NCBI RefSeq assembly: GCF_016808335.1
Contig: NC_053140.1
Location: forward strand, 31,922,586 to 31,986,585
Length of the DNA: 64,000 nucleotides
From: Panicum virgatum
Taxonomy: Eukaryota; Streptophyta; Magnoliopsida; Poales; Poaceae
Direction of reading: 5' to 3'
Part shown: positions 46,401-57,380 of the stretch, one piece after another
How the letters are laid out: every line of letters starts with the position of its first letter
Numbering within the stretch: the stretch's first letter is position 1
Notes under the pieces: generated by a model
Told to the model about the DNA's origin: nothing
Databases searched by the model: none
What the model saw: only the letters and a program-made list of their open reading frames with translations
Made by a program: the position numbers and the translations under genes

Positions 46401-46646
46401 TGTGATATCGGCTCTCACTACCTCAATCGACATTTTCTCTGTATCCTATTCTCTCTCCAACGTGGATTGTTATCGACACAATATAACAACTCTTTAACCA
46501 TGCCCTAGGTTGTCCAAAATTAGCACACAGAAAGATATACAAAATGTATAATATCACACTTTTATAAAATCACATCTAGCCTTTATGATGTAACAATATT
46601 TATACATAACTTTTTTCAGTAGCAACGCACGGGCATATTGCCTAGT
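46401..46646 (+). mobile_element. Possible Helitron-like 3' end
   Basis: The segment ends GCAACGCACGGGCATATTGCCTAGT, wording common at the 3' ends of grass Helitrons (CTAGT after a hairpin; here written as two adjoining pieces, GCAACGCACGGGC and ATATTGCCTAGT). The 5' end was not found, and the expected A|T insertion context is not clear (next base is A). Confidence 0.3.
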
Positions 46647-47187
46647 ATATATAAAAAATAAGTAGGAGGCTCCCGTGCCGATTCTCTAAAAGAAGAAAGA
46701 TAATGTTGGAACATAAGTTTACTCTAGATGTTCAGTTTAATATTTATAGATTTTTATATTCGAATTGACATGCATGTTGATGTCATCATCGTCATTATCT
46801 TCTTGTGCATTCAATGCACACAATCTTTCTCCACTTTAGCTCGCAACATGCGCAAACAGACTGCAACGCTATGTTAGTGGGGTGACCGCCTATCTAATCT
46901 GCACTAATTAATCTTTTCATATAATTGCTGGTGTGATTGTCGTCTCTAACGACTCACTCCCGAGACGGCCTGGACCAAGAGCAAAAGGAACACGAATAAA
47001 ACAAACAGGGAGCATATCCGGTGGAAACTAAATTTCCGTGAAAACCCGTGCAAATCACAAAAAAGATCATTTAAATTTACCAAAAAAATCATACATGTAG
47101 ATGATATGATGATACATAATTTTATAAAATATCTTGTCCAAACTCAACTTCATTTGTGAGATATAAAAATAACAAATTTCTAATAAA
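46647..47187. other. Low-copy AT-rich sequence, 3' flank of the minus-strand gene
   Basis: No repeat or ORF recognised. It probably holds the 3' UTR of the gene ending at 47188; an AATAAA-type signal on the minus strand could not be fixed with certainty. Confidence 0.4.
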
Positions 47188-47796
47188 TCAAATTAGGAGG
47201 AGCCGTTGGCAAGGTACGTAGCCCTGCTCCGGTTTGGCACGGCAGAGCTGAAATGACTGCCGCGAGCTACTGTCATGGCACTCATAGCAGCCCCATGGTA
47301 TGATCTGCCCCTTGGGAAAGACCAGCCTTATCTCCACCCCAAGCTCCAGCTCTCCAGAGCGCAGCTCCAACGCCATGCGCCGGCGCAGCTCGTTGGTGAG
47401 CACCACGTCGGCGTGCGACAGCGGGACGCTCAGCTCCGCGGACGACCGCTTCTCCACGCAGAAATCCGGCACGTCCGCCCAACCCACGACCACCGCGCCG
47501 CCGTAGAACACTGTGACCGTTACCTCCTCCCTGCACGTCATGAAGTCCTGGTTGTTGTCGACCCGGAGGGTGAGGTTGAAGCCCGGGCGGATCACCGGGC
47601 CGCTCATCGGGTCCAGGCCATGGGCGCCGTTGACCCTCACGGAGAAACTGGGGTCCTTGTGAACGGGCATCGACGAGGCGAGGAGAGCTAATAGAGGACA
47701 AAAGATAAAAAAGCTAACAAGGAAGCCACGGAAGAGGAATACGCGGTGATATTGGTCGCCGCCCCTTCTTTCGTCCCCTGTGCCGGCGGTCTTCAT
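47188..47796 (-). CDS. Single-pass membrane protein, LEA_2/NHL-like (202 aa)
   Basis: One exon, ATG at 47796-47794. Residues 1-18 are polar, about 19-42 form one hydrophobic membrane segment (VFLFRGFLVSFFIFCPLLAL), and the rest is an extracytosolic-type domain with one NLT glycosylation site (74-76) and Cys at 88, 113, 170, 173 and 185. The block PGFNLTL...FYGGAVVVGWADVPDFCVEKR aligns with PSFNVTL...FSGLTVAVGKVAPFCLEPR of the neighbouring plus-strand gene, so the two are paralogues. Topology and the central block resemble the LEA_2 (NDR1/HIN1-like) group of plant membrane proteins, some of which act in defence or stress; that assignment is tentative and no function is claimed. Intronless, intact, in a gene island between retroelements. 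Confidence 0.7.
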   Translation of the reverse strand: MKTAGTGDERRGGDQYHRVFLFRGFLVSFFIFCPLLALLASSMPVHKDPSFSVRVNGAHGLDPMSGPVIRPGFNLTLRVDNNQDFMTCREEVTVTVFYGGAVVVGWADVPDFCVEKRSSAELSVPLSHADVVLTNELRRRMALELRSGELELGVEIRLVFPKGQIIPWGCYECHDSSSRQSFQLCRAKPEQGYVPCQRLLLI

Positions 47797-48111
47797 GGTG
47801 CGAGAGTTACAGATTAGATTGCGATGAATTTACAAAAGAGAAGACGCGCGCTTATATCTGATCTGGGGCAAGCCAAATCGCCAATGTATTCCAAATCCGG
47901 AAGGAGATGGACTCGATCTTTATCCGTCTCCGAGTACTAGTTCTACTCCAAATCTCTTTATTTGAATACAGTAATTGGTTTCCGTGCATAACATGTGAAG
48001 TCGTAGTTGTCTCATATCTGCACCTGTGCCCCTCCCAAATCCACCTCCGAGCGGCGACAAATTAGTAAAGCATAAGGGTTGTTTGTTACTGGTCAATATA
48101 CATTCGTGGCC
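47797..48111. promoter_or_regulatory. Shared 315-bp intergenic region between divergent genes
   Basis: Only 315 bp separate the two start codons. For the minus gene a TATA-like ATATAAG lies at 47851-47857, about 55 nt from its ATG. No equally clear TATA was found for the plus gene. A bidirectional promoter is likely (inference). Confidence 0.5.
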
Positions 48112-48708
48112 ATGGATCTTGAAGCTCATCTACTCTCCCGTCTCGATGAGGAAGCTCGGCGACACTGGAGCTGCATAGTTTGTGTGTTTATGGCTGTGAT
48201 ATTGGTCGTCTCCGCAGTTCTTGCAGCTCTGCAAGGTTACACTCTCTTCGTCGACCCCGATTTAACAATAGGGCACATCAAGTTCTCCATGGAACCCGTG
48301 GCCTACACCGGACTAGATGGTGCCGCGCCCCCGTCCTTCAACGTGACGCTACAAGCGACGAGCACCTTCAGCCACTCGTTCTGCACCGGCGGAGGCGGCG
48401 CGACCTTGCAGGCGGCGTTCTCCGGCCTCACCGTCGCCGTGGGGAAAGTGGCCCCGTTTTGCCTGGAGCCAAGAGCACCGGCCGTCATCGCCGGCACCGT
48501 GTCGTCAGCGTGGACGGCATTGCCTCAGGATTTTCAGGATCGGATCAGCCGCGGCAGAGAGAAGGGCGGGGTTGAGCTGGAGGTCAACTTGAGCTTCCAG
48601 AACAAGTTTAAGGGGGATGTGTGGCTACGGTGCCGCGCTATGCTGGATGCCAACCTCAACAAAACTCCTTGCACGAGTTTCACACGTACTCCATTTATTC
48701 CTTTCTAG
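48112..48708 (+). CDS. Single-pass membrane protein, LEA_2/NHL-like (198 aa), paralogue of the divergent neighbour
   Basis: The start at 48112 (GCCATGG context) is preferred over an in-frame ATG 33 nt upstream, because it places a short polar N-terminus before the membrane segment (about residues 19-42, CIVCVFMAVILVVSAVLAAL). The remainder is a beta-rich-looking domain with NVTL, PFCLEPR and, near the end, LEVNLSFQNKFKG and a Cys pair. Shared spacing of F-N-V/L-T-L, Cys, and FC-E-R with the 47188-47796 protein shows common origin by inverted or divergent duplication, but identity is low, so the duplication is old. Intronless and intact. LEA_2/NHL membership is tentative. Confidence 0.7.
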   Translation: MDLEAHLLSRLDEEARRHWSCIVCVFMAVILVVSAVLAALQGYTLFVDPDLTIGHIKFSMEPVAYTGLDGAAPPSFNVTLQATSTFSHSFCTGGGGATLQAAFSGLTVAVGKVAPFCLEPRAPAVIAGTVSSAWTALPQDFQDRISRGREKGGVELEVNLSFQNKFKGDVWLRCRAMLDANLNKTPCTSFTRTPFIPF

Positions 48709-48956
48709 TTCCAGTACGTGCTACATTACGTTTTCTAGGGTACTGTATCTTCCAGAACAGCCTTATTGGTGGTTTATTTGTCTGTTTAGTATAGTGTTAT
48801 TATATATGAGGTGCTCGACTGCTCGTGCAATTGTGAGTGTATCAGCGTAGTTATGAAGAAACTGTTATCCTTTGCTCACTCAAATCGAGCGTTCACCGGA
48901 CTGATCATTTTAATCCTCGACGTTGTTTTTTTCCCGATGTTTCCTTCATAGCATTG
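48709..48956 (+). other. 3' flank of the plus-strand gene
   Basis: AT-rich with no ORF; probably 3' UTR and spacer before the next LTR. Confidence 0.5.
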
Positions 48957-49426
48957 TGTTCGCGGCCAAAATTGGCAAATACCGAGGCCGACCGGTCAGA
49001 CCGGTCTCGGCCTGTTGGTCCAAGTCTGGTTAGAGTTTGTAACTTAGAGTCCTTTTGTAACCCAATTTGGAAGGAGGACGACCTCCCCGGTCTATAACTA
49101 TAAAGGTTACGGCCGATTGAGGGTTTTTTAACCACAATCGAACCAATATAATTCTTTTTACCTTTTTTCAAACCCTAGCTTTTCCAACCCCTTTGCTATT
49201 TTTCTTGTGTCTCTACGGCTTTCGAGGGCGTCTTGAGTGGCCCGCCGACTTCAAGATAACCTTAGATCTTCGAGATCTGACGGGTCCCTCCCGAGTTTGA
49301 GGTTCTAGGTCTTCGCGTGATCTCTGCTCCGACCGGTCAGACCGGACTGCGTGGGATTTCACTGGTGACTGATCATTGCGATCCGTACGTGCTAGCATTT
49401 GTGTGTTGACCAAATTTGCATCAACA
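48957..49426 (+). repeat. Short LTR of a degenerate gypsy element (470 bp)
   Basis: Starts TGTTCGCGGCC, ends GCATCAACA, followed by a PBS-like sequence and a gag reading frame. It contains GACCGGTCAGACCGG twice (near 48991 and 49331). TATA-like CTATAACTATAAAGG near 49093. No partner LTR in the window. Confidence 0.6.
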
Positions 49427-49450
49427 TAGTTTTTGGCAACTCCATTGGGG
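49427..49450 (+). other. PBS-like sequence
   Basis: TTTTGGCAACTCCATTGGGG follows the LTR. It resembles TTTGGCGACTCCGCTGGGGA seen after LTRs of many grass gypsy elements, with decay. The primer tRNA is not assigned. Confidence 0.5.
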
Positions 49451-49474
49451 AAGTGGAAGTCTGCATCGGTTCCA

Positions 49475-50447
49475 ATGGCTGGTGAAAAGATAGACCCTTC
49501 CAAGGTAGATCCATCTAACACCATCGCTATTAACTATGAAGACCTACCTGAGGAGTGCCGCCAAGAGTTTGAGGCTGAACTCAAACGGCAAAACGAGGAG
49601 ATGAAGGCAAGGCTGCTGTCATGCTATGGGAAAACTCGGCAAGGTGTGGTCGAGAAGAAAAAAATTGTCATGCCATCATTCCCATCTACTACTCCGCCTG
49701 CTTCTCATGTTATCACTGTAAGCACTTCTCCCCATGATCTTTATAGTTTACTAATGTCTGACCATGGGAAGAAGATCGACACCTCTCATCAATACACGCA
49801 ATGCCATCCTTGATCTTACTGAGAGGATCGATAGGTTTGATAAGGGTAAGGGTGTAAGTCATGAATATTGACCTTAACCGTAATCCTTCGGTAGCGCCTA
49901 CATCTACATCTGAGGTAGAATGTGCTATGCCACTGAATTATTTTGCTTGGCAGACACCACCGCCAGGTGCAGTTCAGCCACACAGGGCCGAACCGGTCAG
50001 ACCAGTCGCACCGACCAGTCAGGCCGGCACCTTGGTGTCAGGATCGGTCAGACCGGTCCAACAGACCAGTCAGACCGGTGCTATGGTGCCAGTCCCAGTG
50101 ACAACACCATCGCTTGCGCCAATTTTGAGTTCGGTTGCCCGTGACCAAAAGATGAATTGGAGGATTTTATACCGCCGTACACTACTATATCGTATGGCAA
50201 ACCACCTTTTCTGCCCGCTATGCCGCAAGATGTTTGGGATGACTTGATTAAAAGTAATCCTCATTATGCCACACAGACTATGAGCACCACTGATCCAGCG
50301 GTGAATCGTCTAGCTACTAATGCCCAAACATTAACTAGTGGTAACAATGAAGCCGATCTTGCTAGAATGAAAGCGGATTTGAACATATTGTTTGGTATTA
50401 AACATAGTCAATTAGGCATAAATCCTAGTAAAAATCAGCTATACTAG
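49475..50447 (+). pseudogene. gag-like pseudogene of a degenerate gypsy element
   Basis: Starts MAGEKIDPSKVDPSNT, then a YEDLPEECRQEFEAEL block typical of the N-terminus of grass gypsy gag proteins, then a segment with repeated RPVRP/TSQTG motifs encoded by the GGTCAGACCGG repeat, then PPFLPAMPQDVWDDLIKS. Several frameshifts (near 49813 and 50150-50250). No protease or pol follows. Truncated. Confidence 0.6.
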
Positions 50448-50859
50448 AAACCATACCCTAACGCCTTTGATTTGGTTTCTTATCCTACGGTGTGGCGTGT
50501 TCCTGACTTTGTTTATATTTAGTGGGTGATGAAGACTAGGCCCGATCTTCCTAGAGGTAAGGGTACATTCGATTAGTGGAGATCTCGACGTTGATGATTT
50601 GGCTTCAAATCAGCAAGATTCGAACCCTGCAACCGCTACACCACTGCTCTGTTGGTTATCAACCAAGCACAACTTGATTGACCTCGCCGAGAAGACTTTT
50701 TCTGCAAGCGAATCAAAGGACACAAGCAAGAAGATGTAAACACAAAATCTGATATTGCAAATATGGATGAAGCGAATCAAAAGAGGGGTTCAAGAACTCG
50801 ATTCCAAACGTAGATCACGCTAGTAATAAGGAGGAACAAAACGAGACTTCATGCATTAT
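50448..50859. other. Junction of two gypsy remnants
   Basis: Continues weakly the gag-like frame (YPNAFDLVSYPTVWRVPDF near 50450-50515), then changes to AT-rich reverse-strand repeat sequence. A tRNA-like phrase GGTTCGAATC on the minus strand near 50624-50633 is too incomplete to call a tRNA. Confidence 0.4.
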
Positions 50860-51414
50860 TTCAAAACATGCCAAGTTTGAGGCACAGCAGCAGCATTACC
50901 AGCAAAGATCATTCCACCAAAATAGAGCAAAGCTAGTAAATTCACTACAAGCAAGTCTAACTCTATGCTCAGTTGGAAACAAATGAGAATTAAACTTTTG
51001 TTCAACAGTGAGTTTCCAATCTAAATAAGCCTCAGGATCAGTAGTACCAGCAAAAGGAATCATGCTAAATTTAGTTTTAGCAAAAGAATCATTGTTACAA
51101 CGATTATGATTACCTCACATACCTTGACGATTGCACCGCAGACGGTATGCATCTCGATCCTCATCATCATCAAGGACAGCATCCTCATCCTCGTCCTCAT
51201 CACCATCATGAGGGTGGCATCGGTGTCGCTGTTGAGGGGGATGTTGTTTAACATGCTCAAGCTGGGTGACCAGTCCATTGATACTGCGCATCGTCTCATT
51301 GAACTTCCCGTCGATGTAGGTGCGCTGATCATCAACAAGTTTCTTAAGCTCATCCTTGGAGACACATTCATTGAAGTCCAAAGGGGACTCCCCTTCTTTT
51401 CCTGGCCCTATCAT
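50860..51414 (-). pseudogene. gag fragment of a gypsy element, reverse
   Basis: The minus strand starts MIGPGKEGESPLDFNECVSK, then DDQRTYIDGKF, MRSINGLVTQLEHVKQHPP, an acidic run, and RLRCNRQGM. After one stop it continues in frame with FAKTKFSMIPFAGTTDPEAY and TEHRVRLACSEFTSFALFWW. This is the usual capsid region of a common grass gypsy gag. It ends in stops near 50890. Confidence 0.65.
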
Positions 51415-52073
51415 AGTTAGAAGACAGCAAAAGACAACACCAAAGTATTATCCCTATCAACTGACAAGTACTGGGTGGTGGTGAAAGTGGAGTGCAAAAT
51501 CTCAAGCAGCTTACTACCGTCTTGCAAGTGTTCTTACCAAAGCCAAATAGGATGGTACAATCTGTTGTCGAGCTGGGTGTAACGGTTGCAAGCTGAACCT
51601 GTACTGATCGAAGTATATGTGGAGCTATGGGACAGACACAATATGTAGCAAGGAGTAGCAAATAACGAATGCAGATTAGCAAATTTCAATAAGTATCAAA
51701 AGTACAAGTCACAATTGCTCGCTAAGATGTGTCCTAGGCGTAGCACAATGTTGACGGTGCTTAAGTGGCATTTTAACACGTCAACTATACACAATAATAA
51801 AGGAAAATCATATGCCTTACTCACATATTTGTATCGCTAACCTCGCTCCACAGTTGTTTTCGAGTTTTGTACATTTCAGATGAGCAAGAGCAAAATAATA
51901 CGAAAACACACAGCAGACGCAGTATAACTATGCAGAATATCGCATCCGGCGTCACACCCTTACAAAGAGGGCCCACATGTTAGAGAAAACGGGGCCTCGA
52001 CGCAAAATGCACCAGAGGATAAGGATAAGGATCAAAGAATATACCATCCAGCTGAAGATTAGCTCATTTTGAT
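51415..52073. other. Non-coding retroelement-derived sequence
   Basis: No domain found. On the minus strand it lies upstream of the gag fragment and may be its leader. Confidence 0.35.
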
Positions 52074-52534
52074 GACAGGTGGGGTCGGCCGAACCGGACC
52101 TGCAACGCGTCCAGGTGCATCTCGGGGAGGAGTCACAGCTAAGGCACCTAATCACCTTCTATATGTGCATTTGGTGGGAACCGACCTCTAGAGCTATAAA
52201 TAGGGCCTCCCCCCCACCTCAACACACTCTCATTCCATCATTCCAAGAAGGCTCTCCTCTCTCTTGCTCTCTTAGCTAGGTAGTGGAGCTAGGCTAGTTC
52301 TTCTTTAGCGAGCAAGTCATCCTCGGGGTCGTTGAGCAATCCTCAACTCCCGATATGGCTTTGTATCCGACTTGTCAGACTTCTATTCATAATATAGAGT
52401 TATGTCATGGTTGCTTTACTATCTTGATAGTTTATCAATCCATGCTTAGTTCGTTCATGAGTTATGCTAAGGTCTGAGGTTGTTACTAAAGTCATCTCAA
52501 ACCTGGTATTGACTTAAGAAATTCTAACAAGCAT
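52074..52534 (+). repeat. LTR with Athila/Tat-type PBS downstream (approximate start)
   Basis: The 3' end AACAAGCA is followed 4 nt later by a canonical TGGCGCC-type PBS. A clear TATA box lies at 52195. The 5' boundary is a guess. Confidence 0.55.
52195..52203 (+). promoter_or_regulatory. TATA box of this LTR
   Basis: TATAAATAG in GC-rich context about 340 bp before the PBS, with a C-rich run just downstream. Confidence 0.65.
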
Positions 52535-52538
52535 TTCT

Positions 52539-52556
52539 GGCGCCAATGCCAGGGAC
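52539..52556 (+). other. Primer binding site, TGGCGCC type
   Basis: TGGCGCCAATGCCAGGGA matches the TGGCGCCGTTGCCGGGGA type of PBS found after LTRs of Athila and related elements, with a few substitutions. Confidence 0.75.
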
Positions 52557-54106
52557 GACATGTGAACAAAGTTATTGTGCTGATATTAACTTAGGCTTTG
52601 TACTAAGGATATAGTCTTTACTCTTTCAGGCTAATGTCACTTTATGTCTTCTTTTATTTTTGATTTGAAAGAAGATATGGGTAGTGTATGACTGGTTTCT
52701 CCCTGCTGGAAAACTACACAGACAATCCAGAGAGGCTCGTGAGAAGGGTGTTGGTATTTTGCAATGTTACGAATAAAATCCGCAAGCGCACGGATACCGC
52801 TGTAACTTTCACCCAAGAGTATTCCAGGGTATCATATCCACTGAGGAATGTGAGTACGCTATCTACGGGTTCAGGCTCATCCAAGGACACACACGCCGGT
52901 GTGGGGAAGATAGAAGAGAGAACTTTCTATATCTAGAATCTATGCCTAGAAGAGATCACGTCGCTATTATACTTCGAGCTACCGGTCTCGACCGGCTTAT
53001 ACAAGCCGATAGCTCCAGTAATAGTGCTCTATCCAATATCCGAACATGGAGGATTACTAGGGCTCGAACAGGGCTGTCACCACCTGCCGTCTACCTCTAC
53101 AAACTGTGGGACTATTGGATAATTGAGTGGTATAGTCCAGCCTAGACACCACGTCTACGCCTTTCCCTACTAACCTTAGCCCTGGCCAAGACTACCCTTT
53201 TCTATTCGGGGTCTTAAGCTAAGATCAAATGCTACTCGCTAGCATACACATCAACTAATATAAGGCAGAGATGATAACTTGCGATCCAAACTCTAATTCC
53301 AAATAAACAAACATAGAAAGTCTCAAACACTTACAACCGAATAAGCATCCGTCGAGGTACAAGCGGAGATGAGTGCCGACAGACCCGGCACTTCCCCCGA
53401 CTCCTCCTCACTCTCCTCCTCTTCTTCTACACCTCCTAGTCTACCTAAGCATTTAGGATGAAGGCCTCAAGCTCCAAGGGAGAAAGGTGAGTTGAGAGGG
53501 TGTGATGTGTGTGTGTCATTCCTCTACCCCACCCTTTGTATTTATAGGAGGGAGCCACAGGGTGAGCTGCAGCCGAGCCTCATCCAACCGCCATCAGTAG
53601 CCAATTGGAGACCTGCACGTGGAACCTGAAGGCAGTGGGGCCCACGGGTTGGTCGGCCGGCCTGCTTGGTCGGCCGAACCCCCAGTGGGCCCACCGACCT
53701 TGCACTTTGGCCTGTGGGTCACTTCCTGGGCCCACTTGTCAATGGCACGGGGATTGGCTTCTATTGATCTGGTTTCTTGCTCTGGTGGGCCCTCTACTCC
53801 ATATTCTGACATGTGTCACATCCTGATTCACCGGAACATTGTGTCTTGGATCAAACCTTATCATTATGCTGCAAAATTAGCTCAAAATCACCTGCACACA
53901 TTCTAGAACATCATCTGTGGAATTCGTTAGTAAATAAATCTATCCTAGCATTTATTCCACATTTTGGGTCCTTTTTGTGCAGGAGTTGACGGTCTAAATT
54001 GGTCGTTAGTGACCGTCAACAAAGGGCACGACCTCGCGTCGTTCCTCCTCTCGCTATCCTCCCGGCACAGGAACCCATTCAGAAAGCACCACTTGTTCTT
54101 GAGGCT
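52557..54106 (+). other. Composite leader region between PBS and Athila-like gag
   Basis: Includes a block (52690-53120) related in inverse orientation to 43640-44120; GC-rich debris with repeated GGTCGGCCG phrases (53650-53690); and, near 53985-54020, the inverted pair TTGACGGTC / GACCGTCAA. Several repeats are probably inserted here. No gene recognised. Confidence 0.45.
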
Positions 54107-54778
54107 ATGGCTGAGAAGACTCTCCGCGAGTTCTCCGTCCCCTCCACCGACAATGTGGCCACTGGCCCCAACATCAACATCGGGGATGTGAACTTCGTGC
54201 TCAAATAAAGCCTCATTAACATGGTGCAGGCTAGCCTATTCTGTGGCAAGCCGAATGAGGACGCAAATGCACACTTGCAAAAAATTTTGGAGCTCTGCGA
54301 CAACGTTGTTATACGGGGTGTCGCCGCCGATGTTGTCAAGCTTCGTCTGTTTCGCTTTTCCCTCATGGGGAAAGCGAAACAGTGGTTTTATAAGGAAAAA
54401 GACATCGACACCTGGGCCAAATGCTCCAAAGCGTTCCTCGCAAAATTCTTCCCGCTGGGCAAAACAAATGCCCTACGCGAGAAAATATCAAGTTTCCAGC
54501 AAACGGGGATGGAATCCATCCCAGAAGCTTGGGAGAGGCTACAGGAATACATCATGGCCTGTCCTCACCACGGCATGGATGAGTGGCTCGTCCTTCAAAT
54601 CTTCTACAACGGGCTCACAATGACATCTCGAGCAAACATTGATGCCAATGCTAGAGGAGCGTTTCTCAACCTGACCATAGCCAAAGCAAAAGCATTGGTC
54701 GAGAAGATGGTCTCCAACCAGGGGTGGAGCGATGAACGACTCCAACCCCGTACAAAAGGCACGCATACTGTCAGATTG
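54107..54778 (+). pseudogene. Athila-like gag fragment
   Basis: Starts MAEKTLREFSVPSTDNVATG. One in-frame TAA at 54206-54208, then the capsid core: INMVQASLFCGKPNEDANAH, a WFYKEKDIDTW block, KAFLAKFFPLGKTNALREKI, SIPEAWERLQEYI, CPHHGMDEW. It is cut at 54778 by the reverse LTR, after RTKGTHT. Consistent with the upstream TGGCGCC PBS belonging to the same element. Confidence 0.75.
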
Positions 54779-55252
54779 CTTATCCGACAAGTCCACCAGG
54801 GGTATGCCCGGTGGTAGATTTGTAGGTGAAGAGGGGATTCCGGAGCCAAGAACTAGATGGTTGCGAGTTGACGCTAGGGTTTAGACAGGTTCGGGCCGCT
54901 CGGGTGCGTAATACCCTATGTCCTGTGTTGTGTATTGAGCTTGACGATGAAAGGTGTAGATGGGGTCAAAGATCGATGGATGGGTCCCCTCACGGAGCCT
55001 TTATAGGCCAGGTGCCGTGGGTTACAAGTAAGGGAAGATATCTACTCAGGTTGTTACATGGAATCAGATCGGTCGAGATCCCAAGATATCCGGAATACAC
55101 ATCTGTGTCTTGATCATGATCCTCGAAGGAACCTTCTGACGTCCAGCCGAGTCCCTGTCCGCTGGGTAGTGGTGCAGAGTGGTCCTGGCCGAGTAGGTAC
55201 CCAGTCGGGAGATAACTACTTGGCTGGGAGGTACCTGGATGTACCTCCGTCA
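54779..55252 (-). repeat. Reverse LTR of a Tat-like element (474 bp)
   Basis: On the minus strand it starts TGACGGAGGTAC directly after PPT ATAGGGGCT and ends ATCTGACA. The left flank is the Athila gag (CATAC at 54774-54778). Homologous to 45602-46090. Confidence 0.65.
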
Positions 55253-55454
55253 AGCCCCTATGTGCTGAAGAGTTTGAGCTTGAATCTTGATGGTCGACTC
55301 GTGCGAAGTTCTTCGGGACTCATAATGATGTCTGACTCCCTTCAATCTTCCACGGGATGCGCCCCTAGGTGCACCCGTTGGGTGCAGCCCCCGAGCCTCG
55401 GAAGGTTTCGAAGAAGCTTTTCGAGGGTCAATACAGAAGCCTTGTTTGCCCAAA
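55253..55454 (-). other. Internal 3' region of the same Tat-like element
   Basis: 202 bp with a CCGAGGCTCGGGGGCTGCA-type phrase on the minus strand near 55390-55408, as in other Tat 3' regions. Interrupted at 55455 by element 4. Confidence 0.55.
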
Positions 55455-57380
55455 TGTAACACCCGGTTTATAAAAGAACATAAACCGAGCAATCATATAC
55501 GTGCCAGGATCAAGTCACACGTATATACAACAGAATGAACAGCATATCATAGCACATATCACGTAAAAAGATATAATAAAGCGAACACGAATGTTATTTA
55601 TTACATTAATGACAAAATGTCTGATACAGTGGAAGCGAAGTACAAATACGATAAAAACTCTCCGAAGCTGAGCAGGGCGCCACAGGGACGTTGACTGGGA
55701 GACGAACGCCTAGAAGTCCTCGTAGTCCTGGTAGCGCTGAGCGAACTCCCTCGCATCGGCACGAACTGAGCAGCAGTAGCATAACCGAGAGGAAAAAGTA
55801 GAGAAGAGGCAAGAGTGAGTACACAACTTGTACTCAACAAGTATAACACAAACTATGAGGCTCTAAGGTTGGCTGACTGACTGCATTAGCTTTTAAGTCT
55901 TGGCAAAATTTTATTAAGGCTATTTACTACAAGTTGATGAATTACCATAAACCCAGTTACATAGTAATTAATCAAGATTAAACATGTTACTACTGAGAAC
56001 CAAACCGAAACCACCAAGGTAACCCCGAGAGGCACCTCCCTCGTCGGAAGGAGATAACCCCACTAATCAAAAGGAGGATCTGGGCCGCTCATAACCGTGA
56101 GCATGGCTAGTATACCAATTTTACACTCTGCAGAGGTTGCACATCTTTACCCACAAGTCGTGAGTTACGCCAGTTGTTCATCACACTTCCTTAGGTGAGA
56201 TGACTAGCAAACTCACTACGAGGCCTTTACAAAGAATCTCGTTGGTAAGGAATAACTGCGAGGGTTGGATCGGTGACCATGTAGCAGGTCTAGTGGGTGT
56301 CAAGAATACCACAGACGAGGCCACTCAGTACGAGGGACATAGAAGCTTACCACCCTTGCCCCGCAGGTAAGTTACTCCAAACCAAAAAGACCTAATTATT
56401 ACGCCAAGACCGTCCCATTCCAGTCTTGTGGCAGCGCTGTTGTCCCAGGTTGTCGCTCTATGAACCGGTCCTTATGGAGAGTGGCCAACCAGGCAGTAAG
56501 CACCGTGCTGGCCCCCTAAACCATGTTTCTAACAAAAACCAATTTTAACGAGACGTGAGCCACTCAAGCCACACAGAGGGCCACTCTCAGAATTAAGTTG
56601 CATATACCATTAATCAAATTAATTAAAAAGGACCATTATGTGTTATAGCGCGGCACCTAGCACAACTAACCAAAATGCAACCCAAAGGATATATATAAAG
56701 GATATAAAGTGGCTAGGAAAGTCCTTATAGGCATACAGTATTAAAATGCAGTACGAATATGTATTTAAAAGTGATAAGTTGTTCATGTTATACTTGCCTT
56801 CCTCGTACTACTCCTGCTGCTGCTCAAAGTGGTCAGAAGACGGCTGCTCCGGGTACTGGTACTGGGGCTCCTCCGGTAGCTCAACGTCTACTCACGAGCA
56901 CACGGCCAAAAATAAGGCACACAATAAGCATACAAGCAAACACTAACAAAAGCTATGGAACAGTACATCAATACATAAAAACAACACACTAAACTAGTCT
57001 AAAACTATTCTACGCTTTACAACGATCGTGTGGACATAAAGAACGCCTAAAACGGAGTTAAAACGCATATTCTAGGCTAAAAACAAGTTTCAGGGACTAA
57101 ACTGCAAGAAAACTGAGTTCCAGGGGGTTTTCTGCAAAAACCGAGGACTAAAACGTAATTAACCATTAAATCTAAGGGCTAACGTGCAAAACCGACGGCT
57201 CTGGATGGCGTGTTTGTTTTCTAGAAAGCTCAGGGGGGTCTGTGCAAAGTTTTGGGCTTAACTGCAATTATTTTTGAACTACAAAGGAGTGCGGGTTGAA
57301 TATGGAAAACTTGAGGGGCTCTTTAGAAAAAAAACTCCAGAAGTCGAGGCGGAGCCGGTGCGCTCCTTGGACGGGCCCTG
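55455..57380 (-). repeat. Element 4, 3' LTR, part 1
   Basis: TGTAACACCCGG at the left end. On the minus strand exon A is 56887-56798, with one CAG to TAG stop, and exon B is 55765-55710, intact with TAG. Interrupted at TSD CCCTG. Confidence 0.9.

Noticed and set aside
46621..46646. Definite Helitron
   Set aside because: Only the 3'-end wording is present. The 5' TC end, an adjacent hairpin of good quality and the A|T target context were not established, so it was kept only as a low-confidence feature.
50600..50660. tRNA gene or SINE on the minus strand
   Set aside because: GGTTCGAATC and TGGTGTAGCGG look like B and A boxes but are only about 5 nt apart, and no cloverleaf can be formed.
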